64,000 nucleotides of DNA from JAPHSX01 sp050298555 (GTDB taxonomy: Bacteria > Pseudomonadota > Gammaproteobacteria > Thiohalomonadales > Thiohalomonadaceae): contig JBNKUL010000035.1 in the NCBI GenBank assembly GCA_050298555.1, positions 62,001-126,000 on the forward strand. Direction: 5' to 3'. The notes under the pieces are model-generated. The model had not been told where the DNA came from. It saw only the letters and a program-made list of their open reading frames with translations, and ran no database searches. Of the stretch, positions 8,988 to 18,629 are shown piece by piece. Made by a program: the position numbers and the translations under genes. The number at the start of each line of letters is the position of its first letter. Within the stretch, counting starts at the first letter, position 1.

Positions 8988-10772
8988 CTACATCGAATTG
9001 GGCTTGCCACCCTTGCGGTGTTTCTTCTTTTCCTTCTTCGGCCCGTTTCCTTTGTCTTTGAACTTGCCCTTGGGCGGCCCTTTACGCTTAAAGCCTTTCT
9101 TCTCTCCACCGCCGCCATGCAGTTTGGAGATGTTGAGCTTCTGGCCCGCGACCCAGAGGCCCTTTATCGCGAAGAAGGTCTCCTTGGGCATGCCCTCGGG
9201 CAGGTCGATCAGGCTGTAGTCATCGTAGATCTTGATGCGGCCGATGTAGCGGCTTTCGATGCCCGCCTCGTTGGCGATGGCGCCGACGATGTTGCCGGGC
9301 TGTACGTTGTGGTTGCGTCCCACTTCGACACGGTAGGTCTCCATGCCTTCATCACTACGGGCGTCGCTACGCGGCTTGCGCTTGAACTCGTCGCGCTCCT
9401 TGTTGAAGCGTTCCTCACGCGGCTTGTGCTCGCGTTGCGGCTTGTCCTTTAGCAGCATAGGGGTGTCGCCCTGCAGCAGCTTGGCCAGCGCGGCGGCCAC
9501 CTCAATGGCGGGGACGTTGTGCTCCTGCTCGTACTGCTCCACCAGCTGCTGGTAGAACTCCAGGCCGTCTTCGGCGGCGAGGGTGTCGCTGATGCGCTGC
9601 TTGAAGGTGGCGATGCGCTTGTCGTTGATCACCTCGGTGGTGGGCAGCTGCATCTCCTCAATCTTCTGGCGGGTGGCCTTTTCGATGGCAAACAGCATGC
9701 GTTTCTCGCGCGGTGCGATAAACAGGATAGCGTCGCCCTTGCGTCCGGCACGGCCGGTACGGCCGATGCGGTGGACGTAGGATTCGGTGTCGTGCGGTAC
9801 GTCGTAGTTGATGACGTGGCTGATGCGAGGCACGTCGAGGCCGCGGGCGACGACATCGGTGGCGACGATGATGTCGATCTTCTCCGCCTTCAGGGCATCG
9901 ACAATCTTCTCGCGCATCGGCTGTGGGATATCGCCATTAAGTGCGGCGGCGGCGTGGCCGCGCGCCTGCAGCTTCTCCGCCAGCTCCTCGGTGGCGACCT
10001 TGGTGCGCACGAAGATGATGATGCCGTCGAACTCCTCGGCCTCGAGGATGCGGGTCAGCGCATCGAGCTTGTGCAGGCCGCTGACGAACCAGTAGCGCTG
10101 GCGGATGGTCTCGGCGGTGGTGGTTTTGACTTTAATCGTCACTACCGCCGGGTCGTTGAGGTAGTTGGTGGTGATGCGGCGGATCTCTTCGGGCATGGTG
10201 GCGGAGAACAGCGCGATCTGCCGCTCAGGCGGGGTCTCGCTGAGGACCCACTCCACATCGTCGATAAAGCCCATGCGCAGCATCTCGTCGGCCTCGTCCA
10301 GCACCAGGGCGCTGAGGCCGTCGAGCTTAAGGGTGCCGCGGCGCATGTGGTCCATCACGCGGCCCGGGGTGCCAACCACCACGTGGACGCCGCGCTTGAG
10401 TTGCTTAATCTGGGTGCGGTAGTCCTGGCCGCCATAGATGGGCATGACGTGCAGCCCCTCCATGTGGTGGGCGTACTTTTGGAACGCCTCGGCCACCTGG
10501 ATCGCCAGCTCGCGGGTGGGAGCGAGCACCAGCAGCTGTGGCTCGTTGCGGCTAAGGTCGATGCGTGACAGCAGCGGCAGGGCGAAGGCGGCTGTCTTGC
10601 CGGTGCCGGTCTGTGCCTGGCCGAGTACGTCTCGCCCCTCCAGCAGGTGGGGAATGGTCTCGGCCTGGATTGGCGAGGGGGACTCGTAGCCGATCTCGTC
10701 GAGGGCCTTGAGAATAGGGGCGCCAAGGCCCAGTTCGCTAAATGCGGGGACTGCGGGTGTATCTGAGGACAT
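8988..10772 (-). CDS. deaD: ATP-dependent DEAD-box RNA helicase DeaD/CsdA
   Basis: DeaD unwinds RNA duplexes during ribosome assembly and mRNA turnover, especially in the cold. The 594-residue protein has the Q-motif region FSELGLGAPILKAL, Walker A AQTGTGKT, DEAD in VLDEADEMLRMGF, SAT in LFSATMP, and HRIGRTGRAGR. The C-terminal DbpA-type RNA-binding domain (YRVEVGRNHNVQPGNIVGAI) is followed by a basic Lys/Gly tail. ATG at 10772 (MSSDTPAVPAF) is chosen by family alignment; open frame upstream of it is unrelated in sequence. About 195 bp separate it from the divergent tadA and may hold a long leader. Confidence 0.95.
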   Translation of the reverse strand: MSSDTPAVPAFSELGLGAPILKALDEIGYESPSPIQAETIPHLLEGRDVLGQAQTGTGKTAAFALPLLSRIDLSRNEPQLLVLAPTRELAIQVAEAFQKYAHHMEGLHVMPIYGGQDYRTQIKQLKRGVHVVVGTPGRVMDHMRRGTLKLDGLSALVLDEADEMLRMGFIDDVEWVLSETPPERQIALFSATMPEEIRRITTNYLNDPAVVTIKVKTTTAETIRQRYWFVSGLHKLDALTRILEAEEFDGIIIFVRTKVATEELAEKLQARGHAAAALNGDIPQPMREKIVDALKAEKIDIIVATDVVARGLDVPRISHVINYDVPHDTESYVHRIGRTGRAGRKGDAILFIAPREKRMLFAIEKATRQKIEEMQLPTTEVINDKRIATFKQRISDTLAAEDGLEFYQQLVEQYEQEHNVPAIEVAAALAKLLQGDTPMLLKDKPQREHKPREERFNKERDEFKRKPRSDARSDEGMETYRVEVGRNHNVQPGNIVGAIANEAGIESRYIGRIKIYDDYSLIDLPEGMPKETFFAIKGLWVAGQKLNISKLHGGGGEKKGFKRKGPPKGKFKDKGNGPKKEKKKHRKGGKPNSM

Positions 10773-10967
10773 GAAGTGTTCCTGAAAACCGGGGGGTGGA
10801 GACAGCCATGGCAGGCTGTTCTGTCTGGGGTGGGTGGCCCAGTGGCTTACAGTCCGCTTTTTGGATATCGTGATCTTGTTAATTGTAGCACGGATATAGG
10901 GGCAATATCTGGAATATTCAAATAAACTTATATACTCAATTCTTGCCGCCTGTGATTCAATAGCGCG

Positions 10968-11432
10968 ATGAGCATTGAACTTGAATCCCCCGATATCCAC
11001 TGGATGCGCCGTGCCATGGAGCTGGCGACGCTGGCTGCACGCGAGGGCGAGGTGCCGGTGGGAGCGCTTGTCGTCAAAGAGGGCGAGCTTGTCGCCGAGG
11101 GGTGGAATCGACCCATCTCCCACCACGACCCGACCGCCCATGCGGAGATCCAGGCGCTACGGGCCGCCGGAAAGGCGCTCAATAACTACCGCCTGCCCGG
11201 TACCACCCTCTATGTGACCCTGGAGCCCTGCCCCATGTGTGCCGGGGCCATCGTCCATGCACGGGTTGGGCGGGTGGTGTTCGCCGCCAGCGATCCGCGC
11301 ACCGGTGCCGCCGGTTCGGTCTACAACCTGCTACAGAGCAACGAGCTAAACCACCGCTGCGAGGTGGAGGGGGGGGTGCTGGCCGATGAGAGTGCGAGCC
11401 TGTTGCGCGAGTTTTTCCGCTCGCGACGCTAA
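10968..11432 (+). CDS. tadA: tRNA-specific adenosine deaminase TadA
   Basis: TadA deaminates A34 to inosine in the anticodon of tRNA-Arg(ACG), expanding wobble decoding. The 154-residue protein has the zinc deaminase motifs HAEIQAL (His and catalytic Glu) and EPCPMCAGAI (two zinc Cys), plus the family-specific segment FAASDPRTGAAGSVYNLL. Length is close to the E. coli enzyme. It is divergent from deaD and convergent with the large sensor gene that ends 11 bp downstream. Confidence 0.96.
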   Translation: MSIELESPDIHWMRRAMELATLAAREGEVPVGALVVKEGELVAEGWNRPISHHDPTAHAEIQALRAAGKALNNYRLPGTTLYVTLEPCPMCAGAIVHARVGRVVFAASDPRTGAAGSVYNLLQSNELNHRCEVEGGVLADESASLLREFFRSRR

Positions 11433-11443
11433 CCGCTCTCCGT

Positions 11444-14400
11444 TTAGCAGGGGCTCTCCTGCATTAGCTGCAGCAGTTTGCCGAATAGTGTGTCGCGTAG
11501 TAGGTTCAGCTCATCGAGTCGCTCGACCGCTTCGGCGCTACGACCTGAGGAGTGCAGGGCCAGCAGCTCCACCACCAGTTCATGTACCTGGTGGTGGAGC
11601 TGAATAATCGCATGGTAGGCGGCCTCGCTGCCGTAGCGGGCCTCTCCCTCGCTATGTAGCCACTTGCCGAAACGACACTTGGTGTGCTCGACCTGCGGCA
11701 CATCGTGGCGCTCGCCGCGCAGGTATTGCTCGGCATGTTTGATCCAGGCGCGGTGCTCGACACCGGCGAACAGCAGCGGAAGGTCATCGCGACTCCTCGC
11801 ACTCAGCCCTTTCCAGCGCGGTTCGGTCTGCCACTCGGCCGCCCAGCCCTCTACCTCGTCGGCGGGCATCGGTTTGGCGATACCGTAGCCCTGTGCCAGT
11901 TCACAACCGAGCAGCAGCAACAGCTCGCCGTGCTCTACCGTCTCCACCCCCTCTGCGATGACCTGGCGATTGAAGGTCTCCGCCAGTCCCAGCACACTCT
12001 CTACGATGGCGAGGTCATCCGGGTCGACGAGCATGTCACGCACGAAGCTCTGGTCTATCTTCAACAGGGCGGCAGGGAGGCGCTTAAGGTAGGTGAGTGA
12101 GGAGTAGCCGGTACCGAAATCGTCGAGGGAGAAGTGGATCCCCATCCGTGACAGCTCCTGCATCACGTGGCTGATGTGGTCGATGTCTTCCAGTGCACTG
12201 GTCTCCAGGACCTCCAGTTCAAGCATGCGGGTATCGAGATCGGGGTAGGCCGTCAGCAGTGCATACAGGCGCTCGGTAAAGTTCTCCTGCTGGATGTGGT
12301 TGGCGCTGATGTTGATGCTGAGCGAGAGCTGGAGTCCCGCCTGCTGCCACAGGTTGAGTTGTGACAGTGCGGTATCGATTACCCACTCACCGAGTTCCAC
12401 GCCCAGTGGATGGTCTTCGACCACTGGCAGGAACACCATCGGTGGTACCAGCCCGCGCTCCGGGTGTTGCCAGCGGATGAGTGCCTCGACACCGATCACC
12501 TCACCACTGCGCATGTTGACCTTGGGCTGGTAGTAGAGGACGAACTCCTGCTCAGCGACGGCAGTCCGAATACGCTCCAGACTGGCATGATAGCCGCGTA
12601 CATTGCGGTCGTGTTCGGTGTCGAAAATATGGAAGTGGTTCTTGCCCGCCAGCTTGGCCTGGTACATCGCCTGGTCGGCCTGACGCAGCAGCTGCTCGCT
12701 GTCCATCTCGTCGGCCTGGGGGTAGAAACTGACGCCGATGCTGCCGGTGACGCGCAGCTCCAGCTGACCGCTCTGTACCGGTTGGGCAATGGTGGTGAGC
12801 AGGCGCTTGAGCAGCGGTATGCTCTCCTGAATATCGTTTAGATCGGTGAGTACCGCGACAAACTCGTCGCCGCCGAGACGGGCGATGGTGTCCTCCTCGC
12901 GTAGTACCGTCCACATACGCCGGGCGAGGTTGATGAGCAGCTGGTCGCCTGCATCGTGACCATGGAGGTCGTTAACCTCCTTAAAACCGTCCAGGTCGAT
13001 GAAGGCGACCACCAACTGTTGTCCCTGGCGCTTCGCCCGTGCCAGCGACTGCTGCATGCGGTCGGCTAGCAGCACGCGGTTGGGCAGGCCGGTCAGTACG
13101 TCGTAATGGGCGATGTGCTCCAGCTGTTGCTGATGCTTTTTCTGCGAGGTGATATCGGTAAAGATGGCCGCGTAGTTCTGCATCTCGCCCTTGCTGTTGT
13201 AGACCGCGCTGATTGTGAGCATCTCGGCATACACCTCGCCACTTTTCCGGCGGTTCCATACCTCGCCGCTCCAGTAGCCCTTCTCTATCAGGTCGTGCCA
13301 CATGGTGGCGTAGAATTCCGGCCCCTGACGGCCCGATTTGAGCATGCTCGGGTTGTTGCCCAGCACCTCTTCGCGCTCATAGCCGGTGATTTCGACAAAG
13401 GCGTCGTTGACCTCGACGATGGTGCCCTCAGTGTCGGTGATTACGATCCCTTCGCGCGCGTGGTTGAAGACACTGGCGGCAAGCTGCAGCTTCTGCTCGG
13501 CACTCTTCTGCAGCGTGTAGTCGGTGTGGGTGCCGACGAGACGTAACGGCTGGCCTGAGTCGCTACGCTCCACCACCTTGCTGCGGCCACGGATCCACAT
13601 CCAGCCGCCATCCTTGCGCAAAAAACGGAACAGTACGTCAACCTCTTCGCGCTCTCCGGCGAGGTAGGTCTGTAGTGCCTGCTCCACCACAGGGAAGTCC
13701 TCTTTATGTACCCGCTTGCTCCACTCCTCAAAGGTGCCGGGAAACTCGTTCGGCAGGTAGCCTGCCATGGTGTAATAGCGCGGGCTGTAGTAGACCTCGT
13801 TTTTCGCCATATCCCAGTCGAACAGGCCGTCGTTGGTGACCGACATGGCGAGGTTCAGACGCTCCTCGTTGAGGCGCAGCTCCTCCGCCACTCGCATGCG
13901 CTCATTGACCTCGCTACGCAGGCGCCGGTTGGTGCGGATCACCACAATCAGTACCAGGGCGACGGCAATGACTATCGGGGCAAGGGTCTTGGTGAGGGCG
14001 ACGGGGTCGATACCCTGTTTGACCTCCACGCTCATCCAGTGGCCGCGGATGGAGCGGGCGATCTCCGGCTCGATGGAGGCGATCGCCTTGTCGAGAATAG
14101 TAATTAGCTCAGGCCAGTCGTTGCGCACCCCCATGCCGAGGGGGAAGGAGTAGGGGGTGGGGGCAGCCACCCGCAGGTTGGTCAGGCCCCTACGTTCGAT
14201 GGCATAGCTTATCGCTGCCAGGTTGCCCACATAGGCATCTACTTCGCCGAGCGCCACCGCCTGCAGCCCCTCGCCGTTGTTCGCTACCAGCTCCAGCGAG
14301 AGCTCGGGATGGTTGTTCTCCAGAATGTCCTGGGTGACGTAGCCGCGAACAACCGCCACTCGCCGGCCGACCAGGTCGTCGAGGCTGGCGACGAAGCTGT

Positions 14401-14851
14401 CGCCCGAGCGGGTGATGATGACCATGGGAAAGTCGAGGTAGGGGGCGGTGAAGTTGAGGTATTCGGCGCGTTGCGGGCTCTTCATCACCGCTGGCAGGAT
14501 GTCCAGCTGTCGCTGCTGGGCTTGCTCGATGACCTCGGACCAGCTTAGTCCGCTTTTGGCCACAAGCTTTACCCCGAGGCGTTCGGAGAGCAGGCGGATG
14601 TAGTCGGAGGCCATGCCGCTGTAGACGCCCTGTTCGTCCCGGTACTCGAAGGGAGCCCAGTCGGGGTCGATGCCCAGCCGTATTTCCGGGTGCTGCGCCA
14701 ACCACGCCTTCTCCTCATCGCTCAGGTTCAGCGTGGCGGCGACGACAGGGCTTGTCCCCACTGCCAGTAGTAGAACCAGCAGCAGGTAGCGGGCTACCTT
14801 CTGACGAAGAGCCGAGGTGGGCTCTCTGAGTGTTTGGGGGCGTACATCCAT
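11444..14851 (-). CDS. Periplasmic-sensor PAS-PAS-GGDEF-EAL protein with C-terminal CZB-like domain
   Basis: A 1135-residue membrane c-di-GMP enzyme. In order: signal/anchor (about 20-40), a family 3 solute-binding-type periplasmic domain (about 55-270), a transmembrane helix (about 283-305), two PAS/PAC regions (about 325-575), GGDEF (about 580-745) with intact RLGGDEFVAVL, and EAL (about 765-1010) with EVIGVEALIRW and DDFGTGYSSL, both apparently active. The last about 110 residues have the spacing of a chemoreceptor zinc-binding (CZB) domain: RAWIKHAEQYL, a Cys in HTKCRFGKWL, and LHHQVHELV. Likely role: c-di-GMP turnover controlled by a periplasmic solute and cytosolic zinc. Whether synthesis or hydrolysis dominates cannot be read from sequence. 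Confidence 0.85.
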   Translation of the reverse strand: MDVRPQTLREPTSALRQKVARYLLLVLLLAVGTSPVVAATLNLSDEEKAWLAQHPEIRLGIDPDWAPFEYRDEQGVYSGMASDYIRLLSERLGVKLVAKSGLSWSEVIEQAQQRQLDILPAVMKSPQRAEYLNFTAPYLDFPMVIITRSGDSFVASLDDLVGRRVAVVRGYVTQDILENNHPELSLELVANNGEGLQAVALGEVDAYVGNLAAISYAIERRGLTNLRVAAPTPYSFPLGMGVRNDWPELITILDKAIASIEPEIARSIRGHWMSVEVKQGIDPVALTKTLAPIVIAVALVLIVVIRTNRRLRSEVNERMRVAEELRLNEERLNLAMSVTNDGLFDWDMAKNEVYYSPRYYTMAGYLPNEFPGTFEEWSKRVHKEDFPVVEQALQTYLAGEREEVDVLFRFLRKDGGWMWIRGRSKVVERSDSGQPLRLVGTHTDYTLQKSAEQKLQLAASVFNHAREGIVITDTEGTIVEVNDAFVEITGYEREEVLGNNPSMLKSGRQGPEFYATMWHDLIEKGYWSGEVWNRRKSGEVYAEMLTISAVYNSKGEMQNYAAIFTDITSQKKHQQQLEHIAHYDVLTGLPNRVLLADRMQQSLARAKRQGQQLVVAFIDLDGFKEVNDLHGHDAGDQLLINLARRMWTVLREEDTIARLGGDEFVAVLTDLNDIQESIPLLKRLLTTIAQPVQSGQLELRVTGSIGVSFYPQADEMDSEQLLRQADQAMYQAKLAGKNHFHIFDTEHDRNVRGYHASLERIRTAVAEQEFVLYYQPKVNMRSGEVIGVEALIRWQHPERGLVPPMVFLPVVEDHPLGVELGEWVIDTALSQLNLWQQAGLQLSLSINISANHIQQENFTERLYALLTAYPDLDTRMLELEVLETSALEDIDHISHVMQELSRMGIHFSLDDFGTGYSSLTYLKRLPAALLKIDQSFVRDMLVDPDDLAIVESVLGLAETFNRQVIAEGVETVEHGELLLLLGCELAQGYGIAKPMPADEVEGWAAEWQTEPRWKGLSARSRDDLPLLFAGVEHRAWIKHAEQYLRGERHDVPQVEHTKCRFGKWLHSEGEARYGSEAAYHAIIQLHHQVHELVVELLALHSSGRSAEAVERLDELNLLRDTLFGKLLQLMQESPC

Positions 14852-15018
14852 CGATGAGGGAGCGGTGTGATGCTATGACGAGTATTTAACAGGGTCGGCA
14901 ATCTTACACTAATAGTAACGTAATAGCACCGCGGAGCGAGTGATAGGGAATACCCGACTATTCCACTCCCCTCACTACCGCTATGCTGATGGCCAGATGG
15001 TTTTCTGGAGCAATGACA

Positions 15019-15975
15019 ATGCCTTGGCTACGTACCCTATATCCTCTCCTTTTGCTCACGCTTAGCAATGTGGCCGCCGCTGCCGATTACCCACCCTCCA
15101 CGGTGGCGATGGAGCTGGTACAGGTGGCCGAGCACAGTTACTACGTTCAGGGGATGGCCGGGGCGGCATTCGAGAACGAGGGCTTTATCTCCAATGCCGG
15201 GGTGATCATCACCGAGGAGGGGGTGGTGGTGATCGATGCCCTGGGAAGTCCCTCCCTGGCACAGTTGCTGATGCAGCAGATCCGCAAGATTACCGACAAG
15301 CCGGTGGTGAAGGTGTTGGTGACCCACTACCACGCCGACCACGTTTTCGGTCTGCAGTATTTCAAGCAACTGGGGGCGGAGATCATTGCGCCCTCCGGGG
15401 CGGAGAAGTACCTGCAATCAGAGGCGGCACAGCAGCGGCTGGAGGAGCGGCGCTTCTCTCTCGACCCCTGGGTAAACGATGACACCCACCTGGTCCAGCC
15501 GGACCGCTATGTAGATGCGGCGCTAGAGCTTGTGGTCGGTGGGGTAAAGTTCCGCATGACGGTGATCGGCGATGCCCACTCCGATGCCGACATGACCGTT
15601 TATGTGGTGAATGACAGGGTGCTCTACTCGGGCGATGTGATATTCGAGGGGCGGGTGCCGTTTCTCGGCAGTGCCAATACCCGGTTGTGGCTCAAGGTGC
15701 TCGATGAGATGAGCAGTGACGACCTGGCCGCCCTGGTCTCCGGTCATGGCCGCTATCAGCAGGCGCCGGTCAGGGCGATCGGTCTTACTCATCGTTATCT
15801 CACCTACCTGCGGGAGACGATGGGGGCGGCGGTGGAGGAGCTGATCCCCTTCGATGAGGCCTACAGCAGTACCGATTGGTCTGAGTTTGAGAAGCTGCCC
15901 GCCTTCGCTGCAGCCCATCGCAGGAATGCCTATCAGGTCTACCTCTCGATGGAAAAGGAGCTGCTGGCCGAATAG
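15019..15975 (+). CDS. Secreted metallo-beta-lactamase-fold hydrolase
   Basis: A 318-residue exported protein with a signal peptide (LLLLTLSNVAAA, cleaved near residue 21). The MBL fold carries the zinc motif THYHADHVFG (H103-x-H105-x-D107-H108), a second-shell GDAHSDADMTVY, and SGHG near the C-terminal metal ligand. It resembles periplasmic MBL proteins found with sulfur-oxidation or quinoprotein systems, but the substrate is unknown. ATG at 15019 is preferred because GGAG lies eight bases upstream and it gives a clean signal peptide. In-frame starts at 14983 and 15013 are alternatives. It converges with mltF, five bases away. Confidence 0.75.
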   Translation: MPWLRTLYPLLLLTLSNVAAAADYPPSTVAMELVQVAEHSYYVQGMAGAAFENEGFISNAGVIITEEGVVVIDALGSPSLAQLLMQQIRKITDKPVVKVLVTHYHADHVFGLQYFKQLGAEIIAPSGAEKYLQSEAAQQRLEERRFSLDPWVNDDTHLVQPDRYVDAALELVVGGVKFRMTVIGDAHSDADMTVYVVNDRVLYSGDVIFEGRVPFLGSANTRLWLKVLDEMSSDDLAALVSGHGRYQQAPVRAIGLTHRYLTYLRETMGAAVEELIPFDEAYSSTDWSEFEKLPAFAAAHRRNAYQVYLSMEKELLAE

Positions 15976-15980
15976 TCGCT

Positions 15981-17375
15981 CTACAGCGCCGGGCTGTCGA
16001 TCTCGATCGCCCTGGGGGGCGGGGTAAAGCTGGGCTTCTCCTTCTCCAGCTGCCAGCTGAGGATGGCGTAGTAGCTGCGGATGTTCTCCACGTAGCGCCA
16101 CGCCTCACCGCCACGGGCATAGCCGTATTTTGTCTTTTTGTACCACTTGCGCTTACGCAGCAGCGGCAGGTTCTGTTTTACATCCTTCCAGCTGTCGGGG
16201 TCGCCACCGCGACTCTGGGTAATCCTGCGCGCATCCTCCAGGTGGCCGAAGCCGATGTTGTAGGCGGCCAGTGCCAGCCAGCTGCGATCCGGCTCGGGGA
16301 TACGCTCGGGTAGCCGCTCCATCAGCCTGCTCAAGTAGAGTGCGCCGCCGCGAATGCTCTCTACCGGATCGGTGCGACTGGTGACGCCGACCTCGCCGGC
16401 GGTGGTCTTGGTCAGCATCATGATGCCGCGTACCCCGGTAGGGGAGACCGCATCAGGGTCCCAGTGTGACTCCTGGTAGGCGGTGGCGGCGAGCAGTACC
16501 CAGTCGATGCCGAACTCATCGGCCGCATATTCGAACAGGGGGCGAAACTCGGGCAGGCGCAGTTTAATGTGCTGCTGGAAGGTGCGAGTACCGACGTAAT
16601 CGAAGCGGTCCAGGTGACCGTAATAACGCTCGATCAGCTGGGCCAGTTCGCCGCTCTTGCGCAGCTCGTTGATGTAGTCACTGGCGGCCCGGTAGATCGA
16701 CTCGTCCTTGAACTTGGGAAATGCCCAGGCGAGGGGTTCGGGCTCGCTGAGGTCGAAGGCGACGCGCAGTTCCGGCATGTAGCGCTGGTTCATCAGCACC
16801 TCGTTGGAGTCGGCCACGGTGTAATCGATAAGCCGTTCCCACACCATATTGAGCAGCTCCTCGCTCTCCGCCTCGTCGTTCTCCAGCCAGCTGAGTTCAT
16901 GGTATTCGGCGTGTAGTTTGTGCAGCTGCTCCTCGTGACTGCTGTCAGCGACAATCTCCAGAATACCGTCGAGCTGGTCGAGGTTTTTCGGTTTTTTTGT
17001 GCCGGTGCGGTAGACCAGCTGTTGGGTGATCTGCTGGTAGGGCGGGGTAAAGCGTGCCCACAGTTTGCGCGGCTCGGTAACGGTGAGCCCCGCGGCGGCG
17101 AAGTCGGCCTCGCCCTCGGCCAGGCGGCTGAGCACCTCACCGACGTTGTCCGCCACCACCATGCGCAGCTCCACACCGAGCTTATCGGCGAAGCCGCGTG
17201 CCAGGTCGTACTCCATGCCCAGTGGTCCTTGCGGCCCCTCGTAGAAGGTGGAGGCGGCATTGCGGGTGAGCACCACCAGCTCTTTTTGCTTCATCACCCG
17301 CTGCAACTCGTTCTGCGGCTGGCTGCAGCCGAAGAGCAGAAGTAGCATTAGCAGGGTGATGGAGATCCTTGGCAT
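15981..17375 (-). CDS. mltF: Membrane-bound lytic murein transglycosylase F
   Basis: MltF cleaves peptidoglycan glycan strands to 1,6-anhydro-muropeptides at the outer membrane. The 464-residue protein is a predicted lipoprotein (lipobox LLFGC, Cys17). It has a solute-binding-family-3-type regulatory domain (about 30-260, with ELVVLTRNAAST and EYDLARGFADKL) and a C-terminal SLT lysozyme-like domain. In the SLT domain AAYQESHW provides the catalytic Glu, followed by GVRGIMMLT and LALAAYNIGFGHL. It is first in a minus-strand run leading from lpxH, but the order suggests separate function. Confidence 0.95.
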   Translation of the reverse strand: MPRISITLLMLLLLFGCSQPQNELQRVMKQKELVVLTRNAASTFYEGPQGPLGMEYDLARGFADKLGVELRMVVADNVGEVLSRLAEGEADFAAAGLTVTEPRKLWARFTPPYQQITQQLVYRTGTKKPKNLDQLDGILEIVADSSHEEQLHKLHAEYHELSWLENDEAESEELLNMVWERLIDYTVADSNEVLMNQRYMPELRVAFDLSEPEPLAWAFPKFKDESIYRAASDYINELRKSGELAQLIERYYGHLDRFDYVGTRTFQQHIKLRLPEFRPLFEYAADEFGIDWVLLAATAYQESHWDPDAVSPTGVRGIMMLTKTTAGEVGVTSRTDPVESIRGGALYLSRLMERLPERIPEPDRSWLALAAYNIGFGHLEDARRITQSRGGDPDSWKDVKQNLPLLRKRKWYKKTKYGYARGGEAWRYVENIRSYYAILSWQLEKEKPSFTPPPRAIEIDSPAL

Positions 17376-17408
17376 GTTATCGCTTTGCCTGTCGGGGTGG
17401 CTGTGCCG

Positions 17409-18113
17409 CTACAGTGTTTCCAGTTGGCAGCTGTTTTCGTCACAGCGTAGCACGCTACCGTGTTCATACCAGTCACCCAGCACATAACGGGTGACCCCGG
17501 CGTCATGATGGGTGGCGGGGCGATGGGTGTGGCCGTGGATCAACTGTCGTACCGCGTGGCGCGCCACGTACTCGTTTAGCGTCTCGGTATTCACATCCAT
17601 GATCGCCTCATCCTTCTCACCGGTCTCCTGCTGGCTACGCTGGCGTAGCGATTGGGCAAAGGCGATGCGCTGCTGCGGCGTCTTGGCGAGGAAATCGGCG
17701 ATCCACTCGGGGGCGCGCAGCATCTTACGCATCTCCTGGTAGGGGAGGTCGTCGGTGCAGAGCAGGTCGCCGTGCATCAGCAGGGTCGGGGTGCCGTAGA
17801 GGTCGATCACCGAGGGGTCTTTTAGCAGGGTGGCACCACACCGCTCGGCAAAGCGCTCGCCCAGCAGGAAGTCACGGTTGCCGTGCATGATATAGATAGG
17901 TGTGCCGCCATCGCTTATTTTGCGCATGGCAGCGAGTATGGCCTCGACCTCGGGCGGGATGACATCGTCGCCCAGCCAGGCCTCGAACAGGTCGCCGAGG
18001 ATGTAGAGGGCCTCGGCCCTACTGGCCTGTTCGCTAAGAAACTTGAGGAACAGCCCGCCGATGGCAGGCCGCTCCGCGCTCAGATGGAGGTCTGAGATAA
18101 AGAGGGTGCTCAT
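17409..18113 (-). CDS. lpxH: UDP-2,3-diacylglucosamine diphosphatase LpxH
   Basis: LpxH hydrolyses UDP-2,3-diacylglucosamine to lipid X and UMP in lipid A synthesis at the inner-membrane surface. The 234-residue protein shows calcineurin-like phosphoesterase motifs: FISDLHLS, LGDLFEAWLGDD, HGNRDFLLG and the late HGHTHRP. Length is typical. The ppiB stop is six bases upstream of its start, so they are probably co-transcribed in the order ppiA-like, ppiB, lpxH. Confidence 0.96.
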   Translation of the reverse strand: MSTLFISDLHLSAERPAIGGLFLKFLSEQASRAEALYILGDLFEAWLGDDVIPPEVEAILAAMRKISDGGTPIYIMHGNRDFLLGERFAERCGATLLKDPSVIDLYGTPTLLMHGDLLCTDDLPYQEMRKMLRAPEWIADFLAKTPQQRIAFAQSLRQRSQQETGEKDEAIMDVNTETLNEYVARHAVRQLIHGHTHRPATHHDAGVTRYVLGDWYEHGSVLRCDENSCQLETL

Positions 18114-18119
18114 GCCTGT

Positions 18120-18614
18120 TTAGGCATCCTCTTCGATGACCGCGCTCTCGATCACCACGTCCTCTACCGGCACATCCTGGTGGAAACCGCTGTTGCCGGT
18201 CTGTACGCCCTTGATCTTGTCGACCACGTCCATGCCCTCGACCACGCGACCGAAGACGCAGTAGCCCCAGCCGTCCTGTCCCGGGTAGTCGAGGAAGCCG
18301 TTGTCCTTTACGTTAATGAAGAACTGGGAGGAGGCGGAGTGGGGGTCCATGGTACGGGCCATGGCGAGGGAGCCGCGCTCGTTCTTCAGGCCGTTATCGG
18401 CCTCGTTCTTGATCGGGTCACGGCCCTGCTTCTCTACCATGCCGGGGGTCATGCCGCCGCCCTGGATCATGAAGCCGTCGATAACGCGGTGGAAGATGGT
18501 GCCGTCGTAGAAGCCGTCCTTGACGTATTGCTCGAAGTTCGCAGCGGTGACCGGCGCGTTGTCGTGGTCCACCTCAATGCTGATGGTGCCGTAGTTGGTG
18601 GTCATCTTAATCAT
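18120..18614 (-). CDS. ppiB: Cytosolic peptidyl-prolyl cis-trans isomerase (cyclophilin) PpiB
   Basis: A 164-residue cyclophilin without a signal peptide, so cytosolic. It catalyses prolyl isomerisation during folding. Conserved cyclophilin segments are FHRVIDGFMIQGGG (with the catalytic Arg), HSASSQFFINVKDN and GYCVFGRVVEGMDVVDKI. It lies between lpxH and a periplasmic paralog, and the pair share many residues, indicating duplication. Confidence 0.94.
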   Translation of the reverse strand: MIKMTTNYGTISIEVDHDNAPVTAANFEQYVKDGFYDGTIFHRVIDGFMIQGGGMTPGMVEKQGRDPIKNEADNGLKNERGSLAMARTMDPHSASSQFFINVKDNGFLDYPGQDGWGYCVFGRVVEGMDVVDKIKGVQTGNSGFHQDVPVEDVVIESAVIEEDA

Positions 18615-18629
18615 GGTTTCGCTCCTAAA

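Noticed and set aside
10773..11141. In-frame extension of deaD by 123 codons
   Set aside because: The extra sequence is unlike any helicase N-terminus and overlaps tadA on the other strand; the ATG at 10772 fits the family start.
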